Assembly: GCA_029959085.1 (NCBI GenBank)
Contig: JARWIR010000008.1
Span: forward strand, 13,998,001 to 14,062,000
Origin: Nemophila menziesii
Lineage: Eukaryota; Streptophyta; Magnoliopsida; Boraginales; Hydrophyllaceae
Direction: 5' to 3'
DNA length: 64,000 nucleotides
The position numbers and the translations under genes are program-made. Below, piece by piece: positions 33,290 to 44,724 of the stretch. Position 1 is the stretch's first letter. Each line of letters starts with the position of its first letter. The notes beneath the pieces were generated by a model. It did not search any database. It was not told where the DNA came from and saw nothing but the letters and a program-made list of their open reading frames with translations.

Positions 33290-34867
33290 TGACTTAAGTA
33301 TTTCGAGTTCATCTTCATAATTTTGGTTGTAATTTAATCGGCTGATCCATAGTTGTATCAATTCTTAAACCAGTAGTAAATGGAACCAGCCCATTTTCAT
33401 TACTAGAGTCTGTAAATGCACAAGAAGGCAATTTAGTATCTAATATATTTAACAGATTAAACGAAAGATTTAAAAACAGATTATTATATATGTACCTGAC
33501 ATTCCAGTAATTGGATTCAGATCTCTTTCAAGTATAATGCAATATCATAAATATATTGTAGTTCATGGGAAGATAATTGTGAGGAATTATAGGGATTCGG
33601 TTGAAGATAAGGCCACATTTGATTCGGGAAAGGCTTTTGGCTCAACTCAAAGAGTCGTTGGTCGGATTGGAGGAGGCTTTCGTAGTTTTTATCAAGGCTA
33701 CCCCGTGGAAATTGCACCACGTGTGTCCTGAAATATAATAATAGAATACAATTAAACCAAATTAATTATTAAAGAGAATTAACGAAAAAGATTAAGAAGT
33801 AATAAATTACCTCCAAGTTGAAGCTTGACCTCCAGTAAAATCAGATGTGCCTTCCCATAGAGTATGTTTTCCCGGTTGAGGATCAATTTCAACCTGAAAT
33901 GAAGGCACTCGATCAAGCGCGATTGTTAAAACTGTAGACCCATTATCAAGAATCTTTGATCTAATCTCTGAAATATCTGACCACCGAAATTCAATTTTTT
34001 TCTTCAATCTTTCTCCAGGTCCATCATCAAGAATTTCCCAAACTAATCGTTTTCTCGCGAAGTATATTTTTGCGGTCAAGTCATATGCGTATGTAGACAT
34101 TTTCTGCATATAATATAAACGATTATGTTATAAAAGAAATATTATATTTAGGGCTGGAGTAAAAAATTAGTATAAGAATTTTACCTGCCACTGACCAATT
34201 TGTAAACTAGTTATCGGAAATTTTGAAGCCTTGGGTTTCTTATTCTCATCAGATTTTGAACCGTTTCTTTGTCTTTCTTGTGCAAATCTCAGTTGCTGCA
34301 TTTCGTTACCTAAAGAGGGAGTCCTCGCTAACGTTAAACCAAGAGGGGTATTTGGTTGTTGACGATGAATGTTAATTTCATTTTCCTGTAAAATTTAAAT
34401 CGAAAAAGGTAACAATGAGAATCGCTAAAAGAATAATGAGTTATAATGACGCGTTTTGTGGTTTTAAAAGATGATTTTAAGTCGTGATATCAAAAACAAA
34501 TTAATATAATGCGCGCTAAATTTACTGAAACTAAAGCATTTAGAGTAAATTTATTGACAACGTAAAATAACAAAACAATCAGGAATGAAAATAGAGTCAA
34601 AGCTATCAAAGGATCACATGCAACTGAAAATAATGAATCATGCATCAAGATTATCAAGAACAAATGTATAATCTCTTTGAAATCTGCAATCAAACAAAAT
34701 TCAGTTGAGTCATCCCCAATAGAAGGCCGATTATTAAAAGATTTGTTTGGGTTCGCGAGCAAAAAGAAAATGAAAAGAGTAGAAGAAAAAACCTGTTGAT
34801 GTAGACTAATTCTCTCGGAACGATTCTCTGAATTCATAGCTGATCCGCCATTGTCATTTGAAGACAT
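33290..34867 (-). pseudogene. PH-like (TRF2/HOY1-type) domain gene, copy A, frameshifted
   Basis: Minus-strand exons: 34867-34793 (ATG), 34385-34185, 34103-33811, 33727-33496, 33409 to about 33295, all with GT-AG borders. Exons 1-3 are open. Exon 3 holds the conserved block KIYFARKRLVWEILDDG, then FRWSDISEIR, QVEIDPQPGKHTLWE and DFTGGQASTW. I associate this from memory with plant nuclear TRF2/HOY1 PH-like proteins of unclear function. In exon 4 a one-base deletion relative to copy B (TTATAC against TTATTAC) gives an early stop at 33519-33517. Exon 5 also has an extra base and lacks about 130 bp present in B. Expression of a truncated protein cannot be excluded. Confidence 0.72.
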
Positions 34868-35279
34868 GGTTCTTTTCTTCTTTTTTTTTTTTCTTTTTCT
34901 CAGCAGCTTATTAATAGGGATATTGTCACTTATGAACTACTTCTTAATGTCTTTTATACTGGAATCATGGCTACGGATAGGGCTTGGCAAGTGGGAAAAG
35001 TACTCTGAAGGAGATATAAATAAGATCAATCATAATTAGTAAGTCGTTGTTTCTCTCTATGTGGGCAGAAATTTTAGTGCGCCAATATGTTATAGTAAAC
35101 TTATAAATTTATTTACTTCTGCCTTTTTTTCTTTGCTTACTAAAATAAAATAGTACACTGTGGTAATATATTTCAATTTAAAAAATTATTTGATTGACTT
35201 AAGAGTAGAATAAAAAAAAGTTTATCCTTCGGTTACCTTCGATTTATCTTTATTGGTTAATATTAGTTAAACTTTTTGG
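34868..35279. other. Upstream region of copy-A gene
   Basis: Pyrimidine-rich 34870-34905 just before the start codon, then AT-rich sequence. It probably holds the promoter of the PH-like gene copy; no TATA box is certain. Confidence 0.4.
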
Positions 35280-36840
35280 GTGATTGACACCTAAGGTTTT
35301 GGAGACTAGTTTTTTGGCCTAAAGAAACTAGTGGAAATCTTACTTCTCTAAAAAGACCTTAAAAGTGACCAAATACTAAAATACCCTTACTAACACTAAA
35401 GACAAAAGATTATGTCATTGTTTATCTCTCTCTCCACTACTAGACTTATCTTCGACCTCCGACCTCCGACCACCGACCTCCAGTCACCGGAGAAAATACA
35501 GAGTTTGAAAAAATGATGAGTTTTCTACATAAATTGATGAGTTTCTAGCAAAAATTGATTAGTTTACTATAAGAAAAGCAGAGTATTCGGTAAAAAGGCT
35601 GAGTATTATTAAAAAACGATGAGTATCACTTTTACAACCCATTTATTACAAAATGGAACAAAAAAACTAATTTACAACAGCTATTAAAACAAAGGGAAAA
35701 GAAAAAAGCTTAAACTTAAGCAATTTTCAACAAAAAAAAAGTTAAAAACTACCTATGTTGACCAGATCTAGTCAAACTACACGTCTAAGCATTCCAAAAA
35801 AAAACTGGAGCTCGTCTTCTACGTGAAGCTCGTCCGCATGAAGCAAGCAAACATACCGGAGTTCATGAGATTGCAGTAGTTCGAAGCTCAGGTCGTTTCT
35901 CACGTCGGCAGTGCAGCAGATCTCACGTCGGCGTACATGGCTACACGGTGTGAAGCCTTGCTGGAGCTCAAAACTTAGATCTAGAACGACGGAGGCGCGC
36001 TGAGCTCTTGGTGGTTCGGCTCGAAGCTCTTGGTGGTTGGTGATGGCTCGAAGCTCTTGGTGGTTCGTGATGGCTCGAAGCTCTTGGTGGTTCGTGATGG
36101 CTCGAAGCTTTGTGCGCACAGGAGCTTCATGGAGATGTTGGCTCTAGTGGCTGGATCTACTCCGGCAAGGCATACCTTCACAGAGGTCAACTCGAGCAAC
36201 TCCTCACCTTCGAATCTCCATGGAAAATGTCCATGGCTCGACCTCAAGCTACAGATCATAACTGGACTCGTTTTGAGTTTCGATCCAGATCTTAACTTTG
36301 CGCTCGATCTATTGCGAACAGCAGAAAAGGTTCCATGGCAGTGAAGCCTAACGTGCGTCGGAGTTCAAGGTAGCGGCTGTTTGCTTTCTCCAGCAGCTAG
36401 GAATGAGGACAACAGCTCGGAAATCACGCTTGGCTTGGTTGGAAAACAGCAGCTCTAGGACAGAATCTAGATCTGGAAGGAGATGGCGGAGTCGTCGCCG
36501 CCGGTGGTGATGATTCAAGAAAAAACGGAGCAGTGTAGGCGGCGCCCATGGCAGCTCGCCGGAAATGTGAGGAGGGAGAGAGGTGATGACTCGGCCGGTT
36601 TTAGGAGAGAAACAGGAGAGCAGTTTTAGGTTTAGGGTTAGGAGAGAGAAATAATAAACAAATGCTGATTAGAAATTAGTATATATAAGAAAAATAAAAC
36701 AAAAAGGGGTGAATAAGTAATTAGGTTTTTGAATTGTAGTGTAAAATCTAATAAGAGGTCTTTAGTGAGAAGAGCAAAAAGATGGGGTTGGGTTAGGAAT
36801 AGGGCGTGGATGTTTAAGACCCTTTTGATCAAAATCTCAA
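35280..36840. mobile_element. Non-autonomous DNA element P2, sister of P1
   Basis: Left part: GACCAAATACTAAAATACCC and TTACTAACACTAAAG, a CCGACCTCCGACC tract, then degenerate GATGAGT repeats, in the same order as P1. Right part: AAAAAGGGGT, then AATCTAATAAGAGGTCTTTAGT, matching P1 at 29237-29305. The GC-rich centre (35800-36610) differs from that of P1, so the two elements share ends and regulatory-looking repeats but carry different cargo. Exact termini and target duplication are not resolved. Confidence 0.55.
36009..36107 (+). repeat. 27-bp minisatellite in P2
   Basis: About three and a half copies of a GCTCTTGGTGGTTCGTGATG-plus-GCTCGAA unit. On the minus strand it encodes a repeated SFEPSRTTK peptide, on the plus strand VVRDGSKLL. 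Confidence 0.9.
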
Positions 36841-37309
36841 ACTTTTTTAAACACATGAAAAAGTATAAAAAAATGACATAGTATGAAAAAGCTTATATCA
36901 TTTAACTTCTCAAGATGAAAATTACAATTTTGACATTACAAACCAAAAAGTCGTAAATCGAATAGTTCAAAATAAATTACAAACCAAAGTACAGTCTTAA
37001 TACATTACATAATTTTAATAAAATTTTAAATTTTGTTTTAACTTCAAAAGCAATCTAAAGTCTAGGTAGATTCAGGACTTGGTAGTCGTCTCAGGCTCTT
37101 GTTAATCTATTCAACCCTATATATTTATGTTGGCACTCAAAGTATGTTTTTTTTTATTACAGAGAAGGTCCAAGAAACATTGGGCAATAACCCAAACTAT
37201 AAAAAATTATTCGATTACATCATTGATCAATTCAGGGTTCTAGACAATTCGCGGCGTCCTCCACCCCATTTGATCCTTTGTTATGAAGCTCCAAATCCCA
37301 TCTGAGGGA
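36841..37309. other. No gene; spacer before LINE
   Basis: AT-rich; a T run at 37147-37155 could be the poly(A) tail, read on the other strand, of the adjacent minus-strand LINE. Confidence 0.4.
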
Positions 37310-38074
37310 TCTTCAAGTAATGTATAGTCATAATTACCATTCAAACCTGCTCGCGCCAATTAATCAGCACGTGAATTGGCTTCCCCTATAAATGCTCTTC
37401 AACATAAACCCTAGATTTCTCGCCAAGAACAAACGTATATATTGAATCCACTACGCTCCAGGTCCTTTCCCAATATCCACTCTCTGTACTGCATCCATAG
37501 CTTCCCTAGAGTCCATCTCTATTTCAACCTCTCATGCTCCTATACAATCTGCTAAACGAAGACCCCCATATAATGCAATCAACTCAACTATTACCGGAAC
37601 ATCATGATGAATATTCATACTAAAACCTGTTATCCATTCACCATTGATATCCCGAATAATACCACCCCATCCACCTTCCTTACGCCACACATTGCAACTA
37701 CCATACGTGTTCAATTTTAATCCATTTCTAGGCTTTGTCCAACCTACCATTGACACTCCGGACTTGTGTTTACATACCATGCCCGGCAATTTCCCCCAAG
37801 CTCTACTGTATTTAGTCGCAAGGAATTTAGCTTTTCTAAATATTAAAACCAGCAGGAAATGTACCACCATTAAATACCACTTGATTACGCTCCTTCCCTA
37901 TAATATCAACTAGACCCCAAAGAAGACACTCCATGGAACCCCCCGCAAATAATTTATTATTTGCCAATTGCTTGAAACACCAAATCCTTCCCTCTGCCCA
38001 GCTGGTTTCGTCGTTTTCCCACTCTGATCACCCTACTAAGATCACATCAGGTCTTGACCTCTGTACCTGACGTA
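37310..38074 (-). pseudogene. LINE 3' part: RNase H domain, decayed
   Basis: The minus strand encodes WTKPRNGLKLNTYGSCNVW, then GGWGGIIRDINGEW and VELIALYGGLRLA. This is the RNase H-like domain typical of the C-terminus of plant L1-type LINE ORF2 proteins. The frame is interrupted by stops and shifts. It is the 3' part of the LINE continued at 42299-44265; the two are separated by a hAT insertion at its target duplication. Confidence 0.8.
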
Positions 38075-38283
38075 GCTGTACTTAGGGCTGAGCATGACTT
38101 TGGGTTTGGGTAATTGGGATAGAAAAGGGGGATAAAAAAAGGGGATATTGGGTATTTTTAACATTGGCCCAATGTTAACTTGGGCCTACCATTTGAAAAA
38201 CTGGACCCGCCCAAATACCACCGGGCCTTTCTTTGGACACTTAACACTTTGGACCCGTCCAACCCGACACCGTTCATCAATAA

Positions 38284-38307
38284 AATATATATATATATAT
38301 ATATATA
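38284..38307 (+). repeat. (TA)n microsatellite
   Basis: Uninterrupted TA dinucleotides upstream of the hAT transposase. Confidence 0.9.
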
Positions 38308-39063
38308 ACGTGAAATATCCGAAACCATTTCATTTCCTTCCATTCTCAGCTTCTCTCGTACGCTACTTTATCTATCTCTTCTTCTGAAACACGAAAAAGG
38401 CGAACCCTAAGCCATCAAATCTCTATCTTCTCTGCCGATTACTGTATGCTAGTTGCATATATCTTGTACTATATTATTATTATTCTTCTCTACTCTGCCG
38501 ATTAGTACCCTAACCCTGGGTCAACATTTAATGAAGCCGCGTTTGGTTGTTGGGTTCGAGAGCTTTCATTTAATGTGGCCTAAAAAACCCCTCTTTGAGG
38601 TCTGATGTAGCCGTTGTTGAAAGTTTCAATAACGTGTTGCCTTATTCTCGTTTGATTAGCCATGGGTTTTTGGCTATATATTGGGGCTTTTCAAGATCGA
38701 GCAAAGCCACACCATTTCAAAGGTATTTCTAATTTCTCTTCTCAATCTATTTCTATTTCATTTTTTGTTAATTATTTTCACTGTATTAATTTGTTTCAAT
38801 TTTTTTGTCACAGATACGAATCACTTTAGGTAAGAATTTAATCAATTTCATAGTGTTTGTATTTTCTATAAGTGTTCTTGTGTTGTTAATTAATTTTTTG
38901 GTTTTGTTTTTGTTCACAGGCTATACGCATTTTATTTTCTAAAGCCTTCTTAAGTTTCTCAGGTGGGTAATTTAATTTCTTTCTGATTTAACTAATTTCT
39001 TTCTTTTTATTGCCTTCTGATGTAACTAATTTCTTGTTTTTTATTGCAGATTGTTCTTTAACA

Positions 39064-41091
39064 TGGTTGAAATAGAACCTATTGCCATTGATGTGGATGA
39101 TACTAATCAACCCACTGAAGGTACTCAACCCCCACCTCTTTCTCAGGAAAATACCAGTGTTCCCCCTAGTAAAAAAAAGAAAAAATGTGACCTCGGCTAA
39201 TTGTTGGGATCATTTTCATAAAATTAAGGTAAATGGCCTTAGGTATGGTGTTTGTAATTATTGTGATAAAAGATATGCTGCGAGTTCTGATAACCCTGGG
39301 GCTAATAACCAAAACAAACACATGAACCCTTTACGTGCTAATCGTTGTCCAAAATATCCTTTTAACATTGTTGAAACTGGGCAGTCTACTTTAGGTTTTT
39401 CACCCAAAGGGGATGGGGTTATTGAATCTTATGTTTTTACACAAGAAACTGCTAGAAATGCCCTAGCTAAGATGGTAATATTAGATGAAATGTCATTTCG
39501 TGTTGTTGAAGGTGTCGGTTTTAAAAAATTCTGTTATCGTATGCAACCACTTTTTAAAATCCCATCTAGATGGAATGTTGCACGAGACATTGCAAAAAAA
39601 TTTACTCAACAAAAAACACTTTTGAAAACTCGCTTGAGGGGGAAAATAATAAATCTTACCACTGATACTTGGACATCTATTCAAAATTTAAACTATATGG
39701 TTGTTACTGCACATTTTATTGACAATAATTGGGTTTTAAGAAAACGTATAATTAGTTTTTCTATGATTGAGGATCATAAGGGGGAAACTGTGGGTTTAAA
39801 AATTCAGTCGGTTTTACAAGATTGGGGGATTGATAAAATTCAAACAATTAATGTCGATAATGCGAGTTCTAATAATATAGCAGTGGATTATATAATCAAT
39901 AAATCATTGCTTCCCAAACCACCCATTATATGCCAAAACAAATACTTGCACATTAGGTGTTGTTGCCATATTCTAAACCTTATAGTCAAATCTGGTTTGA
40001 AAACTATTCGTTCTGCCATTGTACGAATTAGAGATGTAGTACGTTATGTTAGATCATCCCCTAGCCGGTTTTTATGCTTCAAACGTTATGTTTCTCTAGC
40101 TAACATCTCTGCTACGAGTGTTGTTTGTCTTGATGTTTATACTAAGTGGAACTCAACTTATCTTATGCTAGATGGAGCCGAAAAATATGAGAAATCCTTC
40201 AACGAAATGTTCAAAGAAAATAAAATGTTCACCGAGTATATAGAGGGTTTAGGTCATGGATTACCTACTGATATTGATTGGGATAATGCTCGTTTCTTGG
40301 TAACATATCTTAAACTATTTTATGACGCTACTTTATGCTTCTCTGGTACAAAGTATATAACTTCAAATTTGTACTTTGATGAGATACTTATTTTGTATCG
40401 AGGAATGTATAATCTTGGCCCGGGGAATAACACGATTTTAGATTTAATGGCTTCGAAAATGAAGGAAAAATTTAACAAGTATTGGGGTGTAAATGCTCAG
40501 ATGAATATCTTACTCTACATAGCGGCTATACTTGACCCGAGAAAGAAGTTTGCTTATGTCAGATATTGGTTAGAATTTATGCATGGTACTATTCAAGTCA
40601 ACCCCTTAATTGAGGAAATTAGTCATGGATTAAAATCAGTGTTTGAGAGTTATTTTGCTATAGCAAATCCAATAGTTGTGCGCACTGAACCAGCTGCTGC
40701 ATCAGAATCACCATCTTCCGCAACTAGCGATTCCCGAAAATTCTTTAGAGATCAATTCAAATTATTTCATGATTCAACACAAACTAAAAGTGGGAATACT
40801 GAGCTTGACAAATACCTTTTGGAAGCTATTGAAGGCGATGATAATGAGCATTTTGATGCCCTGGTCTGGTGGAGAGGAAATTCTCAATGTTTTCCTGTTT
40901 TATCTTTAATGTCCCGTAACATATTATCTGTTCCTATTTCTACTGTCGCATCTGAGTCATCGTTTAGTACTGGTGGAAGAGTTCTTGATAGTTTCAGGAG
41001 CTCTTTACACCCAAACACTGTGGAGGCACTAATATGTACACAAAACTGGTGCGTGAGTCATTATCGGTGGAAGCCGCCATGGATAGAGTAG
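39064..41091 (+). CDS. hAT transposase (BED finger, RNase H-like, dimerisation), one frameshift
   Basis: This cuts and pastes its own element. The frame open from 39082 to 41091 holds a BED-type finger (WDHFHKI, then CNYCDKRYAA and HMN), a long RNase H-like catalytic core with DTWTSI and HCxCHILNL-type motifs (CCCHILNLIV), and the hAT C-terminal dimerisation region (ELDKYLLEA, then VASESSFSTGGRVLDSFRSS). The natural start is probably ATG 39064, whose frame reads MVEIEPIAIDVDD and ends at a TAA shortly after an A-rich run (39173-39186), just where the long frame takes over. So one indel there separates the N-terminus from the rest. Close to the rice/Arabidopsis RICESLEEPER-type hAT family. Confidence 0.88.
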
Positions 41092-42298
41092 AAGAACTTG
41101 AGGCTGAATTTGGTAATTTGAACCCTCTTTACTTCATTCAAACTTAGTATATTTCAATATACTAACATTCTGACTTGTGTATTTTAGGTGCATTTGACAT
41201 TACACCACCTGAAAATGTTAGATAAAATAGAAGTAGCAAATTATTTTGGGTAAGCTAAACCCTTACCTTATTATCATTGTGGTTTACATAAACATGTATT
41301 GGTAGCCGCCTTTTGTAGTGAGATGCCTACGTGTTTAAAACACAATAAGGTGATGAGGTATAGTTGGTTTTCCGGGAATACCGTTCTATTTTCCAACTAT
41401 ATCTGAGGCCGATGAAAGTGATTAAAACACGAGGCCTATGATGATCTACATTGAGTATAAGCTATTACATTGCAGCCTATGATGACACGGTTTTGAGGCT
41501 TAAGGTTTAAAGCCTTAATATATTATGAACAACTAACTGAAATTGATTGGGAATTGTTTTAGTAACAAGAAAATGGAATTCAATCAAGGAATTTGGAAGA
41601 GTTGAAGCTTTTGATTATGTTGCAATATTTTGGAGGATTATTAGACTGTGTTTTAATATTTTGAATGAAATTGATTTAGTTGTAATATTTTGGAACACTG
41701 CAATTTAATTGTAACATCTATTTTGTGAATTTGAGTAATTTATGGGAGTAATTTGCAATTTGTAGTAGTTAACTTGTGAGTCATGTGTGATTTAAGCCTA
41801 TGATGACACTGTTCAGAGGCTACCTTATGTTCAACTAACTGATATTGATTGGGAATTGTTTAAGTAACAGGAAAATGGAATTTAATCAAGGAATTCGGAA
41901 GAAGAGTTGAAGCTTTTGATTATGCTGCAATATTTTGGAACACTGCAATTTAGTTGTAACATCTATTTTGTGAATTTGAGTAATTTATGGGAGTAATTTG
42001 CAATTTGTAATAGTTAACTTGTGAATCATGTGTGATTTAAGTAATTTAAGGAAGAAATTTGCAATTTTTATTAATTTTTTAGCTTTATATTACAATTATT
42101 TGCTAATTACAGGTTTAATTACCAAAGGGTAAACCCGGGTAAACCCGAGGGTAACCCGTGTTTGGGTAACCCGAGGGTAGGGTAAAATTTAACCCTACCC
42201 TTACCCTTGACCAAACCTAGACCCGGCTAATCTACCCTACCCTTACCCTAGACCCCAACCCGGGGTAAACCCGACCCGTGCTCACCCCTAGCTGTACT

Positions 42299-44265
42299 TG
42301 TCCAAAAGTCTGTTGCGAGCTGTTTTAACTACTGTCTAGGCCTTCTGCAGATCTTCCCTGGTGCACCATGCTAATTTACAAAGCACCATCTCCCCTAGCC
42401 TGCTGTAGTGCAGCTGTCGCGCCCAGCCTGTTCACTTCTTCCAGACCACTGATCCCATCAAAGCCCAACTCGTTTCCCTCCCCCCCCCCTTAAAATCATC
42501 TCACGCCTGATTATCACCCAAACCTCAAGAATCTTTGTACACTATCAAACAAGTGCAACGCCGTCTCAACTTCCATTCCACATATTGCACACAGACTAGA
42601 TATCTCAACCCCCTTTTAACCAAATTTTCCCGTGCCGCTACCCGTTCTTTCATTGCCCGCTACATGAAAACATGTGTTTTTTTGGACATTTTAGTCTCCA
42701 TATAGCATCCCAAATACCTTCCCTAACCCCCTCGCTAGCTGAGTCCTCCCGACGAGCCGATTTTACCAAATAATTACCATGAAGTTCTAACAGCCAAGAC
42801 AGGATATCACAACCATCCCCTCCCACCAATCTAGTACTGGTAAATTCCAGAAGTGTAGATGGAGAATAAAGATGTTGAAATTTCTCCCAATACCAAGCTC
42901 CATCCGGTCGCACATACTCATAAACACTCTTTATAACTTCCTCATCATCAACATCCCCTATGACCTGATCAATAATAGGGGAGAAACCTATCCACCAATT
43001 CAACCAAAAGGACATATCTCTTCCATTCCTTACGAGCCATCAGGATCCCCGTCTCAAAACAACAATACCTTCTGTGATAGCCCTACACATCCGTGAATCA
43101 TTCTGTTTAACAACATACTGAAGTGGTACCTTCTTGAAATACTTCTGTCTCATAAATATCACCTACAAACTAGTTTTATCATGAATCAATTTCCATCCCA
43201 GCTTACCCAATAATGCCATGTTCATGTCCTCTGCAAAACAGAACCCACGCCCACCCAATTTCTTAGGTTTGCACAACTCCTTCCACGCCACCCAATTAAT
43301 ACGCTTTAGGTCATCCGATACACCCTAAATAAATTCCCTCCTAATTCTATCTATCTCCTCACAAACATACACCAGCAAATTTTCCACTTACATTATATAC
43401 ATTGGGCCGCACTAAACACACTGACTGAGCTAACGTTATACGACCCACAAGTGATAGAGTGTTACCTTTCCATTTAGCTAGTTTTCCAATCAAAACATTA
43501 ATGAGCTCACCGAAAAACCCTCGCGGCCTTCGTCCAGATAAGATATGAACACCCAAATATTTACCAATCCCTTCGCTTCTTTGATATTCACTCCTCAATG
43601 CAATGCTGGAAGCCAAGTCTTCATCCACGTTTTGCGAAAAATAATTTATAGACTTCTCTTTGCTGATTGTCTGACCCGCATCTCGACAAAACACCTCCAA
43701 TGTTTCCTATAACAACACAAAATTATCAATGGAATCTTCCGCAAATAAAACCAAATCATCAGCAAAAAATATATGAAAGATAGGAGTACCCCCTGGATTA
43801 AGTCGAATGGGTTGCCATGATCCGTCCTCTACGTGCTCCTAGATTAGTAACGAAACATATGATGAATAAATAAGGCGATATACGATCTCCCTGACGATAC
43901 CACTCCTTGGTTTAATCGGGGGTAACGGGGAGCCTCTCCAAAGTACGCTTAACTCATTATCCTCTAACCCTAAAACAATTACCGAAATCCATATACCAGA
44001 CACTCCAAGAAGTTCCAAAGATTGCTTAATAAAACCCCAACGAATCTTATTGTACGCCTTAGCAATGTCTACCTTAACTACCATATAGCTCTTCTTTCCT
44101 TTCGCATGGCGCATAACAAAATCCACCTCACTAACCAGCACGATATTATCAATAGTAGATCTGTGGGGAAAAAAGCTGCTCTGGTAGGGATCAATAAATC
44201 CTGCTAACATAGGTCTCATCATATTAACCAATACCTTCGTACAAAAGGTATTTAAGTACATACAA
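42299..44265 (-). pseudogene. LINE ORF2 fragment: reverse transcriptase and zf-RVT, decayed
   Basis: Minus-strand pieces in order: 44261-43839 with MMRPMLAGFIDPYQSSFFPH and VVKVDIAKAYNKIRWGFI (RT palm); 43700-43359 with KYLGVHILSGRRPRGFF and KLAKWKGNTLSLVGRITL (RT thumb region); 43015-42650 with YWEKFQHLYSPSTLLEF and IWDAIWRLKCPKKH (zf-RVT region). They lie in different frames with stops, so the element is dead and 5'-truncated near 44265. It continues into the RNase H part left of the hAT insertion. Confidence 0.85.
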
Positions 44266-44719
44266 TATATTAAGTTCAGAAGTTATTTAAATTGTTTAAG
44301 ACTCAGAGTTCTCAGATTCATCATAATCCCAAAAGTTCTACTGTTTCAGGGACTGTTTCGCAAAATTTAGTAGATTGATTTGCAGAGGTTAAAGGACTAA
44401 AATTCAAAGTGTTGTAGTTTTATAATTTTAAGGACAAATATCCAAACCCCCCAAAAGTGTTACTTCTTTTCTATAACATCATATGCCTTAAGTTAAACAT
44501 CATTCGCCTCAAGAGGGGTTTATATTACAAAAGGAGAATCCCATAAAACCATCTCAATAATATATAAGTGTTCTGAACAAGGAGACAACTACTGTTGGAT
44601 ACCAAAAACCTTGTTATATAACATAAATTTGTTTTTGAATTGCTTACCGGGATTTCTTGGTCTTTTCCTTTATAATTCATAAAATAGTTTGGGTCGAGCT
44701 TATTGGATTCATGTCAAGA
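44266..44719. other. No gene; spacer before LTR element
   Basis: AT-rich sequence of unknown origin. It joins directly to the sequence after 53824 once the LTR element is removed, so it may be part of the old hAT element whose transposase lies at 53.9-55.7 kb. Confidence 0.4.
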
Positions 44720-44724
44720 GTCCC

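Larger units (their letters stand above)
25311..34867. repeat. Segmental duplication, copy A
   Basis: From about 25311 this aligns in the same orientation with 57471 onward. It starts near GCATTTGAAAGCGTTA, which reads CATTTGAAAGCGTTA in A. It resumes at 27750-27799 and 32046 onward, and continues through the PH-like gene. The homology is interrupted in A by the nested solo LTR (27800-32045) and the small element at 32701-32898. The upper limit is unknown because copy B runs off the window. Confidence 0.85.
38083..42290 (+). mobile_element. hAT transposon with GCTGTACT duplication (4208 bp)
   Basis: The left end TAGGGCTGAGCATG and the right end GTGCTCACCCCTA are inverted repeats. GCTGTACT at 38075-38082 and 42291-42298 is a perfect 8-bp duplication. 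Subterminal CCCGGGTAAACCCG-type repeats fill 42120-42290. It encodes one transposase. The flanks join to restore a continuous LINE. Confidence 0.95.
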
